From NCBI RefSeq assembly GCF_000203815.1, contig NW_004457635.1, positions 186,001-250,000 of the forward strand: a stretch of DNA of 64,000 bases, in the 5' to 3' direction. The notes below the pieces were generated by a model. It had not been told where the DNA came from. It did no database searches and saw only the letters and a list, made by a program, of their open reading frames with translations. Both the position numbers and the translations under genes were made by a program. Shown here one piece after another: positions 1 through 11,422 of the stretch. Numbering within the stretch: the stretch's first letter is position 1; the number at the start of each line of letters is the position of its first letter. The stretch is from Cavenderia fasciculata (Eukaryota > Evosea > Eumycetozoa > Acytosteliales > Cavenderiaceae).

Positions 1-76
1 CCAAAGATAACCCTGCAATTCCTGCACCAATAATAATAATTGGTTTTTCTATTGAAGTAGTAGTAGTAGTTGACAT
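1..76 (-). CDS. FAD-dependent oxidoreductase, N-terminal fragment
   Basis: Only the first 25 codons are inside the window; the gene continues past the left edge. After an ATG and a Thr/Ser-rich stretch the protein reads KPIIIIGAGIAGLSL. This is the beta-alpha-beta dinucleotide-binding start (GxGxxG) used to hold FAD in flavin monooxygenases and amine-oxidase-like enzymes. The start is the only ATG in frame, since the upstream sequence is a run of ATC codons. The substrate cannot be told from this piece. It is transcribed away from the Rrp42 gene, with which it shares a 750-base upstream region. Confidence 0.7.
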   Translation of the reverse strand, partial: MSTTTTTSIEKPIIIIGAGIAGLSL

Positions 77-464
77 GATGATGATGATGATGATTATTAA
101 CTATTTAACTATTTGATTTGATTTGAAGTAGATGTGATAAAAATAATAGTGGTGATCTACCCTACACACACACTCCTCTTTTTATAGTTTTCTTTTACCA
201 TTGATAAATATCCAACAACTCAAAAAAATAAGAGCAATAATAATATGATTACATAAGGGCCATGACATCATACTTTAGTAATTGTTAGTCACCCAAGTAA
301 TCGATACAAAAATAGAAAGTGTTTTGTGTCACCTCAGCATTACAATGTAACGTGGGAGTAAATTGAATTGAACGATTTTCATAAATTTAATTTTAAATTG
401 TTTACACAAATATTTGCTGGATTGGATGATATTTATAAATCATAAATGAAGATATCTGAAAGGA
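77..464. other. AT-rich upstream region, no gene seen
   Basis: This stretch lies upstream of the minus-strand flavoprotein start. It holds GAT/ATC trinucleotide repeats, T- and A-rich runs and TATA-like stretches as expected of a dictyostelid promoter. No open frame or RNA gene was recognised. Confidence 0.5.
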
Positions 465-691
465 TCATTTATAACAATAAACATTGTAATTGAGAAAGAT
501 TCGTTCTCTTTTATCAAAAGGAGAGAGTTTGATGATTCTTGATCCCAAATGACGAGTGGACAAGATCAGCATCTGTGATGATTGGATCTCTGTGATTTTA
601 CTGCAGTAGTCAATGGCCGCTGCTTTCTCTATTTGAGTAGGATTCAAAGGATCGACTTGAGGAGGAGATGGATGTGCGAGTACCGAAGTTT
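465..691 (-). CDS. Possible exon of an unrecognised gene
   Basis: An open minus-strand stretch of about 75 codons ends with a stop at 465. It is richer in GC and in mixed codons than its surroundings, which suggests real coding sequence. Part of it reads QIEKAAAIDYCSKITEIQSS, followed by MLILSTRHLGSRIIKL. No ATG precedes the block, so an upstream exon would be needed between about 690 and 830; I could not find a convincing one. I do not recognise the family. It may also be a decayed gene. Confidence 0.2.
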
Positions 692-831
692 AGTTATATT
701 GGTACTCTGATTGAAAAAATAGTTTCAATCATTCGAAACCATGATTTGTCGTCTTTTTCATTGTTTCAAATCATACCCTTTTATATATATATATACACAT
801 ACATATCCTAGATAGATAGATAGAAAAAGAG

Positions 832-1794
832 ATGGTCATTCAAAGTTTATCACCATCAGAGATATATTTCATTCAACAAGGAGTTGAGAACAACTTGAGG
901 AATGATGGTCGAACAAGATTAGATTATAGACCTTTTGAATTGGATATAGGCGAGATCTCGCATGCTGTCGGGTCAAGTAGAATCATTCTAGCAGATACAC
1001 ATATATTGGTTGGCATCAAAGCTGATATATCAGCTCCCGACCCTTTAACTCCAAATAAAGGTTCTTTAACATTTTCTGTAGATTGGTATGAATGAACTAT
1101 ATGAATGAATCAACATGTCTATCTAGATAGATATAGATGATTAGTAATAGTATACTACAATTAATCTAACAAATACTTGTTTGTTTATATCAATTTTAGT
1201 TGCCCATCAGCATCACCAGAATACGAAGGTAAAGGAGCAGATTATATAAATATAGAATTAGCAAAACAATTGGAACGAGTGATGAAGGATTCAAACTCGA
1301 TGGATTTAGGTGGTTTGTGTATCATGCCAGGTAAATATTGTTGGAACTTGTATATAGACGCAATCGTACTCGACAGTGGCGGTAATCTTTTCGATGCATT
1401 GTCGATCGGTGTCAGAGCGGCACTAGCAAACACCAGACTACCAACCATTAGAATCACACAGGGCGAATACTCGACTGTCGACTTTGAAGTCTCTGACGAT
1501 CCAGAGGCAATGCAATCACTCGATATTGATGGCGTTCCCATCAATGTCACACTCACAACCATTGGCAATCAATTTGTGGTCGATTGTTCAGGCGAAGAGG
1601 AACAATGCATGGACGCTAGAATGACGATTGGCGTCAACAAACGTGGAAATATATGTGGTATTCAAAAGGGTGGAGTGGCTGGCATCGACGCACACACCAT
1701 CAATCAAATGATTTTAGCTGCCAAACAAGTTGGTTCTGAAATATTAAAGACAATGGATAATGTCTTAAAAGATCATCATATTGCTACTAAATAA
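832..1794 (+). CDS. Exosome complex component Rrp42 (EXOSC7)
   Basis: Two exons (832-1085 and 1200-1794) give a protein of about 282 residues, the usual size for this family. It is one of the six RNase PH-like ring subunits of the nuclear and cytoplasmic RNA exosome, which holds RNA for 3'-5' decay and rRNA processing. The start motif NDGRTRLDYRPFELDIGEIS and the joined segment VDCCPSASPEYEGKGADYI match the Rrp42 pattern. The stretch ALSIGVRAALANTRLP is the family's central helix. Like other ring subunits it probably lacks phosphorolytic activity. The intron starts GTATGA and ends TTTTAG and splits a Cys codon. It converges on the histone doublet with only 66 bases between stops. Confidence 0.93.
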
Positions 1795-1860
1795 TAATAA
1801 TAATAATAATAATAAATCAACAACAAATAATAATAATCATAATAATAATAGTATTTATAT

Positions 1861-2709
1861 TTATTGTTTATCTTCGTCAAGTTCAATAGATCCTTCATCT
1901 TGATCTTCAACTTCAACTGTATTATTGTCAAGTACGAAATCAACGTCGTCGTCATTGGAATGGGCAATGGCGTCGGTGGTGTTGATGAATCCAGATTGTG
2001 CCAATTCACTGTCACTGGCAATAGCCAATCTAATGTGATTTGGTGTAATACGCTACATATATGAATATAATATTGGTGAGTACAAATACTGATATACTAC
2101 TACTACTATGATGGATGTGATGTACATACAGTCTTTTCAGCTTGGAAAAGTGCAAGTTGAATTGTTTCAAAAATAACGTATTGCAAAACACCAGCCAAGA
2201 AGAAAGAGGCGTCTCTTGATGCCTTTGTCAATCCATCTCGTTGCATATCCTTTCTATAGGATGATGCGATAAATTGTTTGGTGACAGGTCTAGGTATATT
2301 TCCTTCGGCAGCGGTCGACTTGCTTCTAGTCACCTCTGACGATCCACTATAAGCTGACATTTTAGCGACATCACCATTGAATAATAATATGACTGATGCT
2401 TTAACATCCTCAGCCTTGATTGTAGATCTATTTGATTTGGTCATTTCTTGACGTGATTGATTAATTAATCTTTGTGATGTTTCTCTAAATATATATGTAT
2501 AGTTTCAAAGTGTTATATTGTAGTGTTAATACTCAATAATTCATTTATTTATTGATGACTGATGATCATCAGTATGTTACATACTTGGCAATACCAGCTA
2601 AACAGTTCATACCAGCAACAGAGATGGTTGGCTTATAGGTTAAACCAACCTCCATATTTTTAAGTATATTATTAATTGCATTTACTTCTTTTGGTGTTGT
2701 AGTTGTCAT
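1861..2709 (-). CDS. Fused H2B-H2A histone doublet
   Basis: Three exons (2709-2585, 2484-2130, 2052-1861) join in phase to 223 residues. Residues about 11-98 form an H2B-type histone fold: TISVAGMNCLAGIAKETSQR, then the loop-2 motif STIKAEDVKASVILLFNGDV and the alpha-C helix ending SSEVTRSKS. A roughly 10-residue linker leads to an H2A-type fold: RDASFFLAGVLQYVIFETIQ, then KTRITPNHIRLAIASDSEL. The rest, to residue 223, is an acidic, unstructured tail. There is no H2A docking-domain sequence and no Lys-rich N-tail. Of the six nucleosome acidic-patch positions, three seem kept (E148, D174, E176) and three changed (Q143, Q151, S175). It should act as a tethered dimer in chromatin. A divergent variant role is my inference. 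Confidence 0.85.
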
Positions 2710-3221
2710 TCTTTATCTTATCTACTTTACTTTATATCTATATATCTAATAATTGTCATTCTCTTCTCTACATCGTCTTATATTTATATTAATTAAAAAA
2801 TGAATAATCATCTGCAATGTATTAACAAAATCTATGGATTCTTCGTTTCGTTCTGAAGAATATCTTTTTGGCGGGCTTGACCAAAGATAGTGGGTCTTGA
2901 GAATATAGATATGTATCTTGATGACGATCGTCTAAAGATAGAAAGTTACATAAATGTTTGTTTTATAATGCTGGTAACCAGTAACGAATACACGGCTGGC
3001 ATCAAAGGTGTTCATTCTTCACTACTATCATATTGATTTAAGATGTGGATCTTTAATATTATGAGAGAGAGAGAGAATATAGTTTGAGTGAATAATAATG
3101 TCAAAACAACTGCCCTGCTCTTGAGATATACACTCATCTATCCATGGATAATAATAATATTATTATTTATATTATTTATATTATTTATATTATATTTTTG
3201 TTTATTATTTTATTTATTTAT
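2710..3221. other. Upstream region of the histone doublet
   Basis: No gene is recognised. The stretch 2840-2990 is less AT-rich than its surroundings and contains a short inverted repeat, ATTCTTC/GAAGAAT around 2838-2861 with a 10-base loop. The rest is TTTAT and TTAT repeats running into the TRAP-beta stop codon. Confidence 0.4.
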
Positions 3222-3779
3222 TTATTTGTTCTTCTTGATACCATTTTCATAGTTGACCTTGTAGTAACTCCAGAGGGCGAATGGGAAGGCAACGGAACCA
3301 AAAGATAAAAGGATAAAGGTACCCCATTCCTTCAAGTGGAGGGAGGTTCTCTTGTCAAACTCTTCGACGCTTTCAACGTACATACCAGTGTAGCTGGCAG
3401 CAGAGGTGTGGGAGAGCTCTTCGTTTTGACTCTTACGGTATTCGAGGATGGTTGAAGTGAGTGGGAAAACACCTCCCTTGGATGGGGTGATAGTGATGGT
3501 TTGGGAAACGTTGGTGTTTGGTTCGATGACCTCCCACTTTCCGCTTGATTGTCCCTTTACAACTTCGAAATCGGCAGAGGCACCGAAATCAGTGTCAGCA
3601 AAGGAGATGTCATAGGCAGCTCCTTCACCAACATTGTAGATAATGAATGAAATGTCGAGTTCCTTTCCAACAACTGGTCCATCTGAAATCTTCTTTTGGA
3701 ACAACAAGTCGGCTCCCTTGCTTGATACTGCAACACCGACAAACAAACAAACAACTAATGCTACTAATAATCTACAGTT
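3222..3779 (-). CDS. Translocon-associated protein subunit beta (SSR2)
   Basis: The protein is a type I ER membrane subunit of the TRAP complex beside the Sec61 channel, helping signal sequences to insert. It has a signal-peptide core LLVALVVCLFVGVAVSSKG, a lumenal immunoglobulin-like beta domain with the family features GKELDISFIIYNVGEGAAYD and a PLTSTILEYR strand. A C-terminal membrane helix follows (TFILLSFGSVAFPFALWSYY) with a Lys-rich cytosolic tail. No in-frame ATG exists in this exon. Two splice acceptors fit: one at 3780-3781 gives NCRLLVA after an upstream exon that could be just an ATG at 4142-4144 followed by GTAAAT. The other at 3772-3773 would need a different first exon. The first exon is therefore unresolved. 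Confidence 0.85.
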   Translation of the reverse strand, partial: NCRLLVALVVCLFVGVAVSSKGADLLFQKKISDGPVVGKELDISFIIYNVGEGAAYDISFADTDFGASADFEVVKGQSSGKWEVIEPNTNVSQTITITPSKGGVFPLTSTILEYRKSQNEELSHTSAASYTGMYVESVEEFDKRTSLHLKEWGTFILLSFGSVAFPFALWSYYKVNYENGIKKNK

Positions 3780-4487
3780 CTATATTATATATATGAATAT
3801 GAATGATGTGTTAATAATAATGACTTTTTGTATTGTGTGTAAAGAAAGATATCTCTAGAAATCAATCATCATCATCATCCATATCCACATTATATTCATC
3901 GACTTCCAATCACATTATAAACTTTGTGTAAGATCAACAATGGATTCAATTGTCGATGATATTATTAATAATATGTTGGTTGTTGTTGTTGTTGTTGCTG
4001 ACGAACTTAACCCCATGATGATCTTGTCCTTGTTCCTTATCTTCTTAATCGATGATTGATGATAATGACTGATGATGATTGATCCAGTAGACTGTCTGAT
4101 TGTTGTTGTTGTTGTTTGCATTGCATATGATTGACATTTACCATTTTATCTATTATATATATATATTTCCCTCTACACTAATAATAACTGAAGTTGGGCA
4201 CAACCATCAAATTTTGAGCTCTGACTTTGATCATCACACTCAAAAGAGTTTTAAAAAAAAAAGTCAAGACATTTGACCTTTTTTGATTTTTGACGAACTT
4301 GAACTTCTTTTTTTTGTTTAAAAATATTGTATGAAAAAATTTTCTGCAAAGATTCTTTCTTTGCCAAAGAAGCAATCTTTTAGATTATTATTAGTTTCAT
4401 ATTGTTTCCGAGTTAAAATAAACAATGTGAGAGATGTTGAAGTTTGTTCATTTATTCATTATATATATATAACGTACAGTACGCACA
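3780..4487. other. Probable long first intron of TRAP-beta plus shared promoter
   Basis: The part 3780-4141 would be the first intron if the tiny ATG exon at 4142-4144 is right. It carries GTT/CAA and GAT repeats and short open frames without recognisable similarity, including a 39-codon plus-strand frame from 3940. The part 4145-4487 separates divergent starts and has T-runs, an A-run and a (TA)n stretch near 4461. Confidence 0.4.
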
Positions 4488-6689
4488 ATGACTTCATCAT
4501 CATTAGAAGTATTACTTTTACCTTCAACACCAACAAGGTTATTCTTAATAATATTTAAAAATGTAGTATTAAGAGACAGACTATTTTACTTTGTTAAATG
4601 GATACATCGTTGTTGTAGAATGGATGTTAATACCAAAGTCTACACACAGAATGTCAGAAGAGGTCAGTGTATACCCATTACATTCAAGATGGATGGTAGG
4701 TGCGATCCAAAGCAACCATTCAACTACTTTCTAAATCCTATGAGTGGTCGACAACTCAATGCAATCACAAACCATGAATTGTTGGTCCAGTACAATAGAC
4801 CTGATTTGTTGTCACGAATCCCTTCTTTGGAGATCAAATACTATCATTGGGCGCCTGCTATCAGATCAGGGTGTCACCCAGATATTCTCAAGATCTATGC
4901 TCAGCAGTCTAATCCAAGCTTAAAAGATGTTCCACTCGGTTTGCTCAAATCAAACTTTTACTTTCACTACAAAGACAATCTTCAAAAGGTCATCGGATTG
5001 ATTGATGTCGTCTTTATCCTCCAAGAAAAGAACAAATCAACTCCACTTGCATTTGAATATAGTTCTAAATTCTTTAAGCTATTATTCAAACATTCAATAC
5101 TTTGTCAAACAATCATTAATCATTTTAATCAAATTTATAATATTGATAATAATAATAATTCTTCTTCAAATAATGATCAACAACAATTCATAATATTAAG
5201 AGTATTGGAATTAATTAAACAATATAAAACAATTACAATTAATTGGAAAGATGTCATGTTTAAGGCAATCAAATCTTCAAATGTATTGGTAATTGATTTC
5301 ATTGTTTCAAGTTGCAATACACCTCTTACAAGTGCACATCTAAACTATGCAATTTGGAATGGTAATGTGGGAATGATAGAGTATTTGTTATCACTTGGTG
5401 TACAGCCCAATCAATATACATTACACTCTGCACTCAATCCAAAATCATTATCAAACAATGATTCTTCAAGTAACGAAATAGTCGCAGCATTAGATATTAT
5501 TTCACTTGTATTGGAACGATTGATTTATAAATCGAAATGGGTAGTTGAAGGTATTCATCCAAAATTACAATCAATTAAATTATTGGACCAACTAGTTGCA
5601 TCTGATGAAAAGGTGACACTTCAACCTTTGGGTGATAAGAAACCACTCTTCTCTAGATTATTTGGGTCATTAATCTTTTCAAAGGATAAAGAGTTACTTG
5701 AACACTTTATCAATCAACATTCTAGTCACATCATTGGTCTTCTTCTAGACTACAATTATGCATTTAATTGTGCTCTAAGAATTGGATCGTTGGAAATTGT
5801 TAAATATGTTTTGGAGTGTCAAAAACAATCAAAGTTGGTCAACCCAGATGGATTCACTTATCAAATAGATTATATTGTATCACATGATGCAGATAATGCC
5901 GAGATTCTTAATTATTTAGAGTTGGTACAGTATGCAGTGGAGAACAGTGGAGGTACCAAGTTTTCAATGCCATTATCGACGGTGGCACTATTCCTCCATC
6001 ACCCAAATCCAGAGGCATGGAGATTCTTATGGATCGTAGAGGTAAATAGAAGCAGGTTTGAATGGGTATTTGGCAACTTGGCATTTGGACCGGAAAAGTT
6101 AATGATGGCCGCAGCGACATGCTCCTTTGATATTATTACGAGGGTCAATGAATTACTTGGTAGTCTTAGAAAACCATGTCATGTATGGTTAAAGACATTC
6201 AAACGAAATATCAATCTAGACACTTATGTTTGGTTGACACAAAACAAGATCACACAGCAAGCGGGATACAGACATTTTGGAACAACAATCCTACAACGCC
6301 TTGTCAACATTATCGATATGTGTCACCGGTTGGAATACTCTATTAACAATTCATTGGAATACAATAGTAGTATTCATGATTACGGTCACGATGTAGTTTG
6401 GAATGGAGTTAGTATCAAGACTTGCAAAGAACGTGCTCAACAACTACTATCACACATTGTCAGAAACAAAGACTTTTTCAATTACTATACATCAAACTGT
6501 ACCACCGCCGGTTACATTTACATTCCTCTCACTACATCACTCGTTGAAGATGAAGAAAAAAAGAGAGATCCATCTTTTGAAACTACAATGGATTTAATTG
6601 TCAAATTTATTGCTTACCGAGATCGTCTGCTTCAATTTTTTATCTCACAAACCTACAAATATTATTGTCATAAAACAAATGGTGCATAA
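4488..6689 (+). CDS. Large ankyrin-type protein of a dictyostelid family
   Basis: A single open exon gives 733 residues. The N-terminal segment LFLIIFKNVVLRDRLFYFVK is the hydrophobic lead seen in a large set of dictyostelid ankyrin-repeat proteins. Degenerate ankyrin units follow, for example LNYAIWNGNVGMIEYLLSLG at about residues 285-305 and NCALRIGSLEIVKYVLE near 425-440. Late segments such as MMAAATCSFDIITRVNELLG keep the same helix-turn-helix rhythm. No enzymatic domain is visible, so a binding or scaffold role is all that can be inferred. A poly-Asn/Ser insertion interrupts the chain near residue 222. It lies between divergent TRAP-beta and converging CTC1. Confidence 0.75.
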   Translation: MTSSSLEVLLLPSTPTRLFLIIFKNVVLRDRLFYFVKWIHRCCRMDVNTKVYTQNVRRGQCIPITFKMDGRCDPKQPFNYFLNPMSGRQLNAITNHELLVQYNRPDLLSRIPSLEIKYYHWAPAIRSGCHPDILKIYAQQSNPSLKDVPLGLLKSNFYFHYKDNLQKVIGLIDVVFILQEKNKSTPLAFEYSSKFFKLLFKHSILCQTIINHFNQIYNIDNNNNSSSNNDQQQFIILRVLELIKQYKTITINWKDVMFKAIKSSNVLVIDFIVSSCNTPLTSAHLNYAIWNGNVGMIEYLLSLGVQPNQYTLHSALNPKSLSNNDSSSNEIVAALDIISLVLERLIYKSKWVVEGIHPKLQSIKLLDQLVASDEKVTLQPLGDKKPLFSRLFGSLIFSKDKELLEHFINQHSSHIIGLLLDYNYAFNCALRIGSLEIVKYVLECQKQSKLVNPDGFTYQIDYIVSHDADNAEILNYLELVQYAVENSGGTKFSMPLSTVALFLHHPNPEAWRFLWIVEVNRSRFEWVFGNLAFGPEKLMMAAATCSFDIITRVNELLGSLRKPCHVWLKTFKRNINLDTYVWLTQNKITQQAGYRHFGTTILQRLVNIIDMCHRLEYSINNSLEYNSSIHDYGHDVVWNGVSIKTCKERAQQLLSHIVRNKDFFNYYTSNCTTAGYIYIPLTTSLVEDEEKKRDPSFETTMDLIVKFIAYRDRLLQFFISQTYKYYCHKTNGA

Positions 6690-6761
6690 TAAATTAAATA
6701 ATAAACTATTATAATCTATCTATTTTATAATCTATTTTTTTTCTTTTTCTTTTTTTATTAT

Positions 6762-8417
6762 TTACAAAAATGTGATTGTTGATGAAATGGTATCGACCAA
6801 ATCGGTCAATTGAAGATAGTGACATACCAAAATATCACCTTCTTGTTCCTTCATCACTGTAAAGTCATATGTTTTCCATTCAAATTCTTCATGATTCAAA
6901 TGTGTAATCCATTCAATCAATGATGCTCTTGATGGATTTGTCTTGTCTGTTCTATCATCTGAAAATTTGCTCCATACTACCATCTTTTTCTCTTTTAATA
7001 TAAAAGATTTAATTGCATCAATTTTTCTAGAAAAAAAAAAAGAGTAATGTTAATAAATGAAAATCATGTTTATCAACTATGACCACCACAACTTACGACT
7101 TGTTCATCAAAAGGATTTTAGAAATAAAATTTTCATTTCTAACTACAAGTGTTTTAACTGAACTCCCATCCGATACATTACATTCCAAGGTACCAGTAAA
7201 CTCTAGATTATCTGATAATCCACATTTACATTTTTGAATAGGTCTTTGACACTTGCAACATGCATACGATAGTTCAATATAGCGAATTGAATTAATGTCT
7301 GCAATGGTTCTATAGTATCTACCATATTGTTTAATATCTGACAATGATGAAATATTGAGTTTGCTTGGTAGTGGTATATCATTATAGATTGATTTTGGAT
7401 TGGTTTTGAGTTTTCTAATGGTTGGTTCTACCTTTTTCTTGATTTCAATTTGACTTGTCAATAATGTTTCTTGTTGTTGTTGTCGTTTTTGTTGTTGTTG
7501 TTGTGGTTGTTGTGGTTGTTGTTCTGGTTGTAGTTGTGGTAAAAGTTGTTGTTGAGCCTCTTTTAGTACTTGTTGTGGATGGATTTGTACCCATTCTACA
7601 ATATCAACCTGTGAAGATCTATTGGAATAACAAATATTTTCATTTTCATCTACTTGTTTGATTTTAAAATTGTAAAAGATAGCTTCTACACCACGTACCA
7701 ATCCTAGTTGGAAGTTTTTCAATGCTACACAAATCTTTTTACCATTTACATTATTTGGATCTCTACAAAATAAAATTAATGATAGTTTTCTTTAAAAATA
7801 AATTATATTAATACTATGATCAAAATATTTTAATTTAAAATGATTCTTTTTTTTTTTTTTTTTTTACATACCCATTAACAGATTGAATAAAATGATTTAA
7901 AATTAAACCTTTAAATGATACCAATTGTAGCGACTGTTGTTGATGTTGAGTTTTAATTGGTATATAAATTAAATCATCAATATTGGTAATAGATTTGGTG
8001 GATTCTGTTTGATATTGAATGACACGATAATATATGGAAGAATTTACTTGGATTGATGGGATGTCATAGGTTTCAATCTCTTCGACTGGTGTTGTTAGAT
8101 GGGTTCGACCTCCAGGGTCTGATAGGACAACTTGTTTGAGTGTAGCTCTGTCCTTTTGAGAATAAAAGTTTTCAGTTACTTTGAATTTACGTTGTTGTGA
8201 TTTCGATGCTTTGATTACAACACGATCGATAAAGTAAAGTTGTCCTATCTGAATGATTGGATATAATCGATTTGGTAAATCAATTTTAACAGTTGAAATG
8301 GTCTCCTTTCCAATGATTCCCAATGCTTGAACTGAAAATTGATTTAATCTAATTTGTTTGGTTGTTACTTTAAAATAAATATAATTACTTCTATTATTAT
8401 TATCATTAAAGAATGGA

Positions 8418-8452
<35 letters not shown>

Positions 8453-11252
8453 GATATTTGGTAAAATTAAATTATTATTATTTAACCAAAGATCATTGAA
8501 TAAATATTGATGTGAAATGGTTGGTTGTGGTGTGATTTTATAAGGAGCAATCATATCACAATCCTTGATTGAAAATTCAATATAAAATAGAGTTTGATTT
8601 GATAAATCCTTTTCTTTAAATGTTTCCATATTAATTAAATATCTATTAATTTTCCAAATAAAATTTAAATGGTATTCTTGAATCTAAAAAATAAAAAAAT
8701 AAAGAGATTAATAAACTGTGTACAATTTAATTTAGTTTGTACTTACACCTAAAACATGACAAGATATAAATGAAGAGGAGTCATCATCTTGTAGGATTAA
8801 TTTTCCCCATTCACAATTTTGATTTTGATAATTGAAATGACCAATCAATGTATAGGTTTTACTATTCATATATCTCATTGGTTTTATAATGTTTGGTTTT
8901 GGGATTTGACTAATCTCTACAATCATTGGGAGGGTAGATAGTTTCTTGCTAAAATGACAATCACTTCCATGATTAAAAATAGTATTAAATTGTTCAATCG
9001 TTGTTAATTGAGTTTTAACTGGATAAATTTGAAATGCACTTGCTATTTTTTCAACTAATAAACTATCTTTATACTTTAAAAAAAAATATATTAATAATAA
9101 TGATCACTATATTTGTCTTGTTTGTATCATCGACTTACTTTAACCATAAACGAATCAAAATTTTTAAAAGTATTTGGATATTTTTTTAATAATCTTGTCA
9201 AGATCTTTGGGATCATGAATGAATCGATAATTGTATAATTTGTCCAAACTGAACGATATGGTAATGGATGATAAGGTATAAAACTTCTTAATCTTTGATT
9301 TTGAAATGTTAAGAATTGAATTGAACTACATGTGCACATTCCAAATCCCTAAAGAAAAAAAATTAAATCAATTAATAAATGATTATTATGATCATTATTT
9401 TTTTTAATTCTTTCATACTTGTAATAAATTATCAACATAAATTGGATGAACATTATGTAATTTTAAGATTGTACCACTTCTCATACCACGACCATGAAAT
9501 CCTTTACTATTCAAATGACTGATGAATAATCTCCATTTTTTATCCAATTGATAGACACCTTCCTTTGGGTCAAAATCCGATGTCAAACAACCAATATAGT
9601 TTACAGTGGATGGTAAGATGACTCTGTTTTCTTGCAAATCAGAACTATAGAATGTGTTGGAAAGATGGATGTTGAAAAGATCGTTATTGTTGCTTGTTGG
9701 CTCCTGTGCAGATGGTGAAATGTTGAGTCCAGGATTCGATGTTCTAAAGGTATTGCTGCTGTCAATCACCAATGCTTTTGACAAGAGGACGGCTGGTCTG
9801 AGGGAAAAGATGATAGAGTTTTCTTTAAAGTGGAGAATCGGTCTTTGTTCCTCTGGTATGTTTCTAAATGCCAAATTGTATAGAGTGTTTGAAAAGAGGT
9901 AGTATCCTCCAGGCTCTATCAATTGATGCCATTTTGCATTGTTTCCTTTAAACATCACATAACAAGTGGTAAAACGTTGATCTAATATTTTTGGTATCGA
10001 TGCTGATCTCTTTAATGATGGATTCATTCTAGTACTAGTATTGTTGATGTTGGAGGTATTGAATTTAATGTTGGCAAGTTGAATGAAAAAGAATGATCTA
10101 TTGGTACCATCCTCTGGTTTTGATGCCAATAGTGATGATTTGAGAATAACTTGTCCTATTAAATTGATACCTTCTTTATAATCAATCACTTGGGTGGTTG
10201 AAGAAGAAGAAGAAGAAGAGTTGAATTGAATGATATCATGGATTGAATGAGGTTCTAGTTTTTTAAAGAGATACTCTTCAAATTCGACATCATGACTATA
10301 ATGTGCCAACTTGTCATTCATAAATCGTTGATAGTAATGTGTTGGATCACGATGTAGAACAGTCATTGATTCTATTTCTAAATAGTTGACTATTCCTTCT
10401 TCATCATCTTTGGTTTGATTTGTAGTACCACTGGATGGTGGTACACAAACAAGTCTCCATTTTGAAATAAATACTATACTGTCTAAATAGTAAATGTTGG
10501 TAGACTGTGCGTCCAATCCGTACAGATTACAAGTGATAAGGATGGGTACCTCAGAGACAGAGTCACATAGTACCAATCTGTTGAGGAATTTTGGGTTCTG
10601 TGAGATGGTAATCTTTCCAATGAGAATACGGAACATTTGAAGTGTGTCTTCATCAAATGCAGGTACAATGGTTTGATCCAACGATGCATAGTTGCTCTTT
10701 CTAACAGACACTTCTGCAACCGATGTAATCTTGCTTCGAATGGGACACCAGTCATTCTCTGGGTCTAGATTCTTGATGATGTTTTCCATCTCCTCTAGAC
10801 GATCCCTTTGGAATGGTGTCGTAGGTTCCAGAGGTAATGATTTGTTGGTTGGCGTAGTCTTTAATAATGTCAAAGATGGTGAAGATGGTGGTGGTGTAGT
10901 CGTAGTCGCAGTTGTAGTCCCATGGATGTTTAGTTTGAGTGGCGTGATGATTGGAGTGGTCTGTGGTGGATGATGACTGAATAGATAGGGTGAGGGAATA
11001 GACGACAGGTCAATGGTCGGTGGCAGCATTCTGATCAGTTTTCTTTGTTGCGATGATTGACTATCTTCCTTTTGTTCATTGATCAGAAACACTAGTAGAT
11101 TTCTAAGACACTTGTCAATATCCTTGGCATTCAACAATCCCCCAAGCGAGTTCTTTAGTTCAAACGAAAGATACAGAATCCATTTTGCAATATTTATATC
11201 TATATCAAAATTCTCTACTACATTATTATTTATATCTAATATAATTGGTTGT

Positions 11253-11293
<41 letters not shown>

Positions 11294-11422
11294 TCTTTGT
11301 TGTTTTTGTTGTTGTAATTGTTGATGTTCTCTCTTTTGTAGATAGGTAACGAAATTGATGATTTTCAAAGTAACAGGGTTACTATTGGTATTGTAGAGTT
11401 GGTCTACTTTTCGTTTACTCAT
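6762..11422 (-). CDS. CTC1-like subunit of the CST telomere complex
   Basis: Six exons join in phase (11422-9419, 9348-9139, 9073-8747, 8683-7872, 7762-7097, 7026-6762) to 1,427 residues; animal and plant CTC1 have about 1,200-1,300. CTC1 is the large single-stranded-DNA-binding scaffold of CST (with STN1 and TEN1), which recruits polymerase alpha-primase for telomere C-strand fill-in. The clue segments are KWRLFISHL with GTILKLHNVHPIYV, then GFGMCTCSSIQF, several OB-fold-like blocks, and a zinc-ribbon-like cluster CCKCQRPIQKCKCG near the C-terminus followed by FTGTLECNVSDGSS. Long poly-Asn, poly-Gln and Thr/Pro-rich inserts explain the extra length. Similarity is weak, as usual for this fast-evolving family. 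An RPA1-like protein is the main alternative. Confidence 0.65.

Noticed and set aside
1795-1860. AAT repeat between the Rrp42 and histone stop codons
   Set aside because: A simple microsatellite, common in this genome; no further meaning can be supported.
3915-4121. Minus-strand 68-codon Thr-rich frame
   Set aside because: It consists of ACA repeats and lies inside the likely first intron of TRAP-beta.
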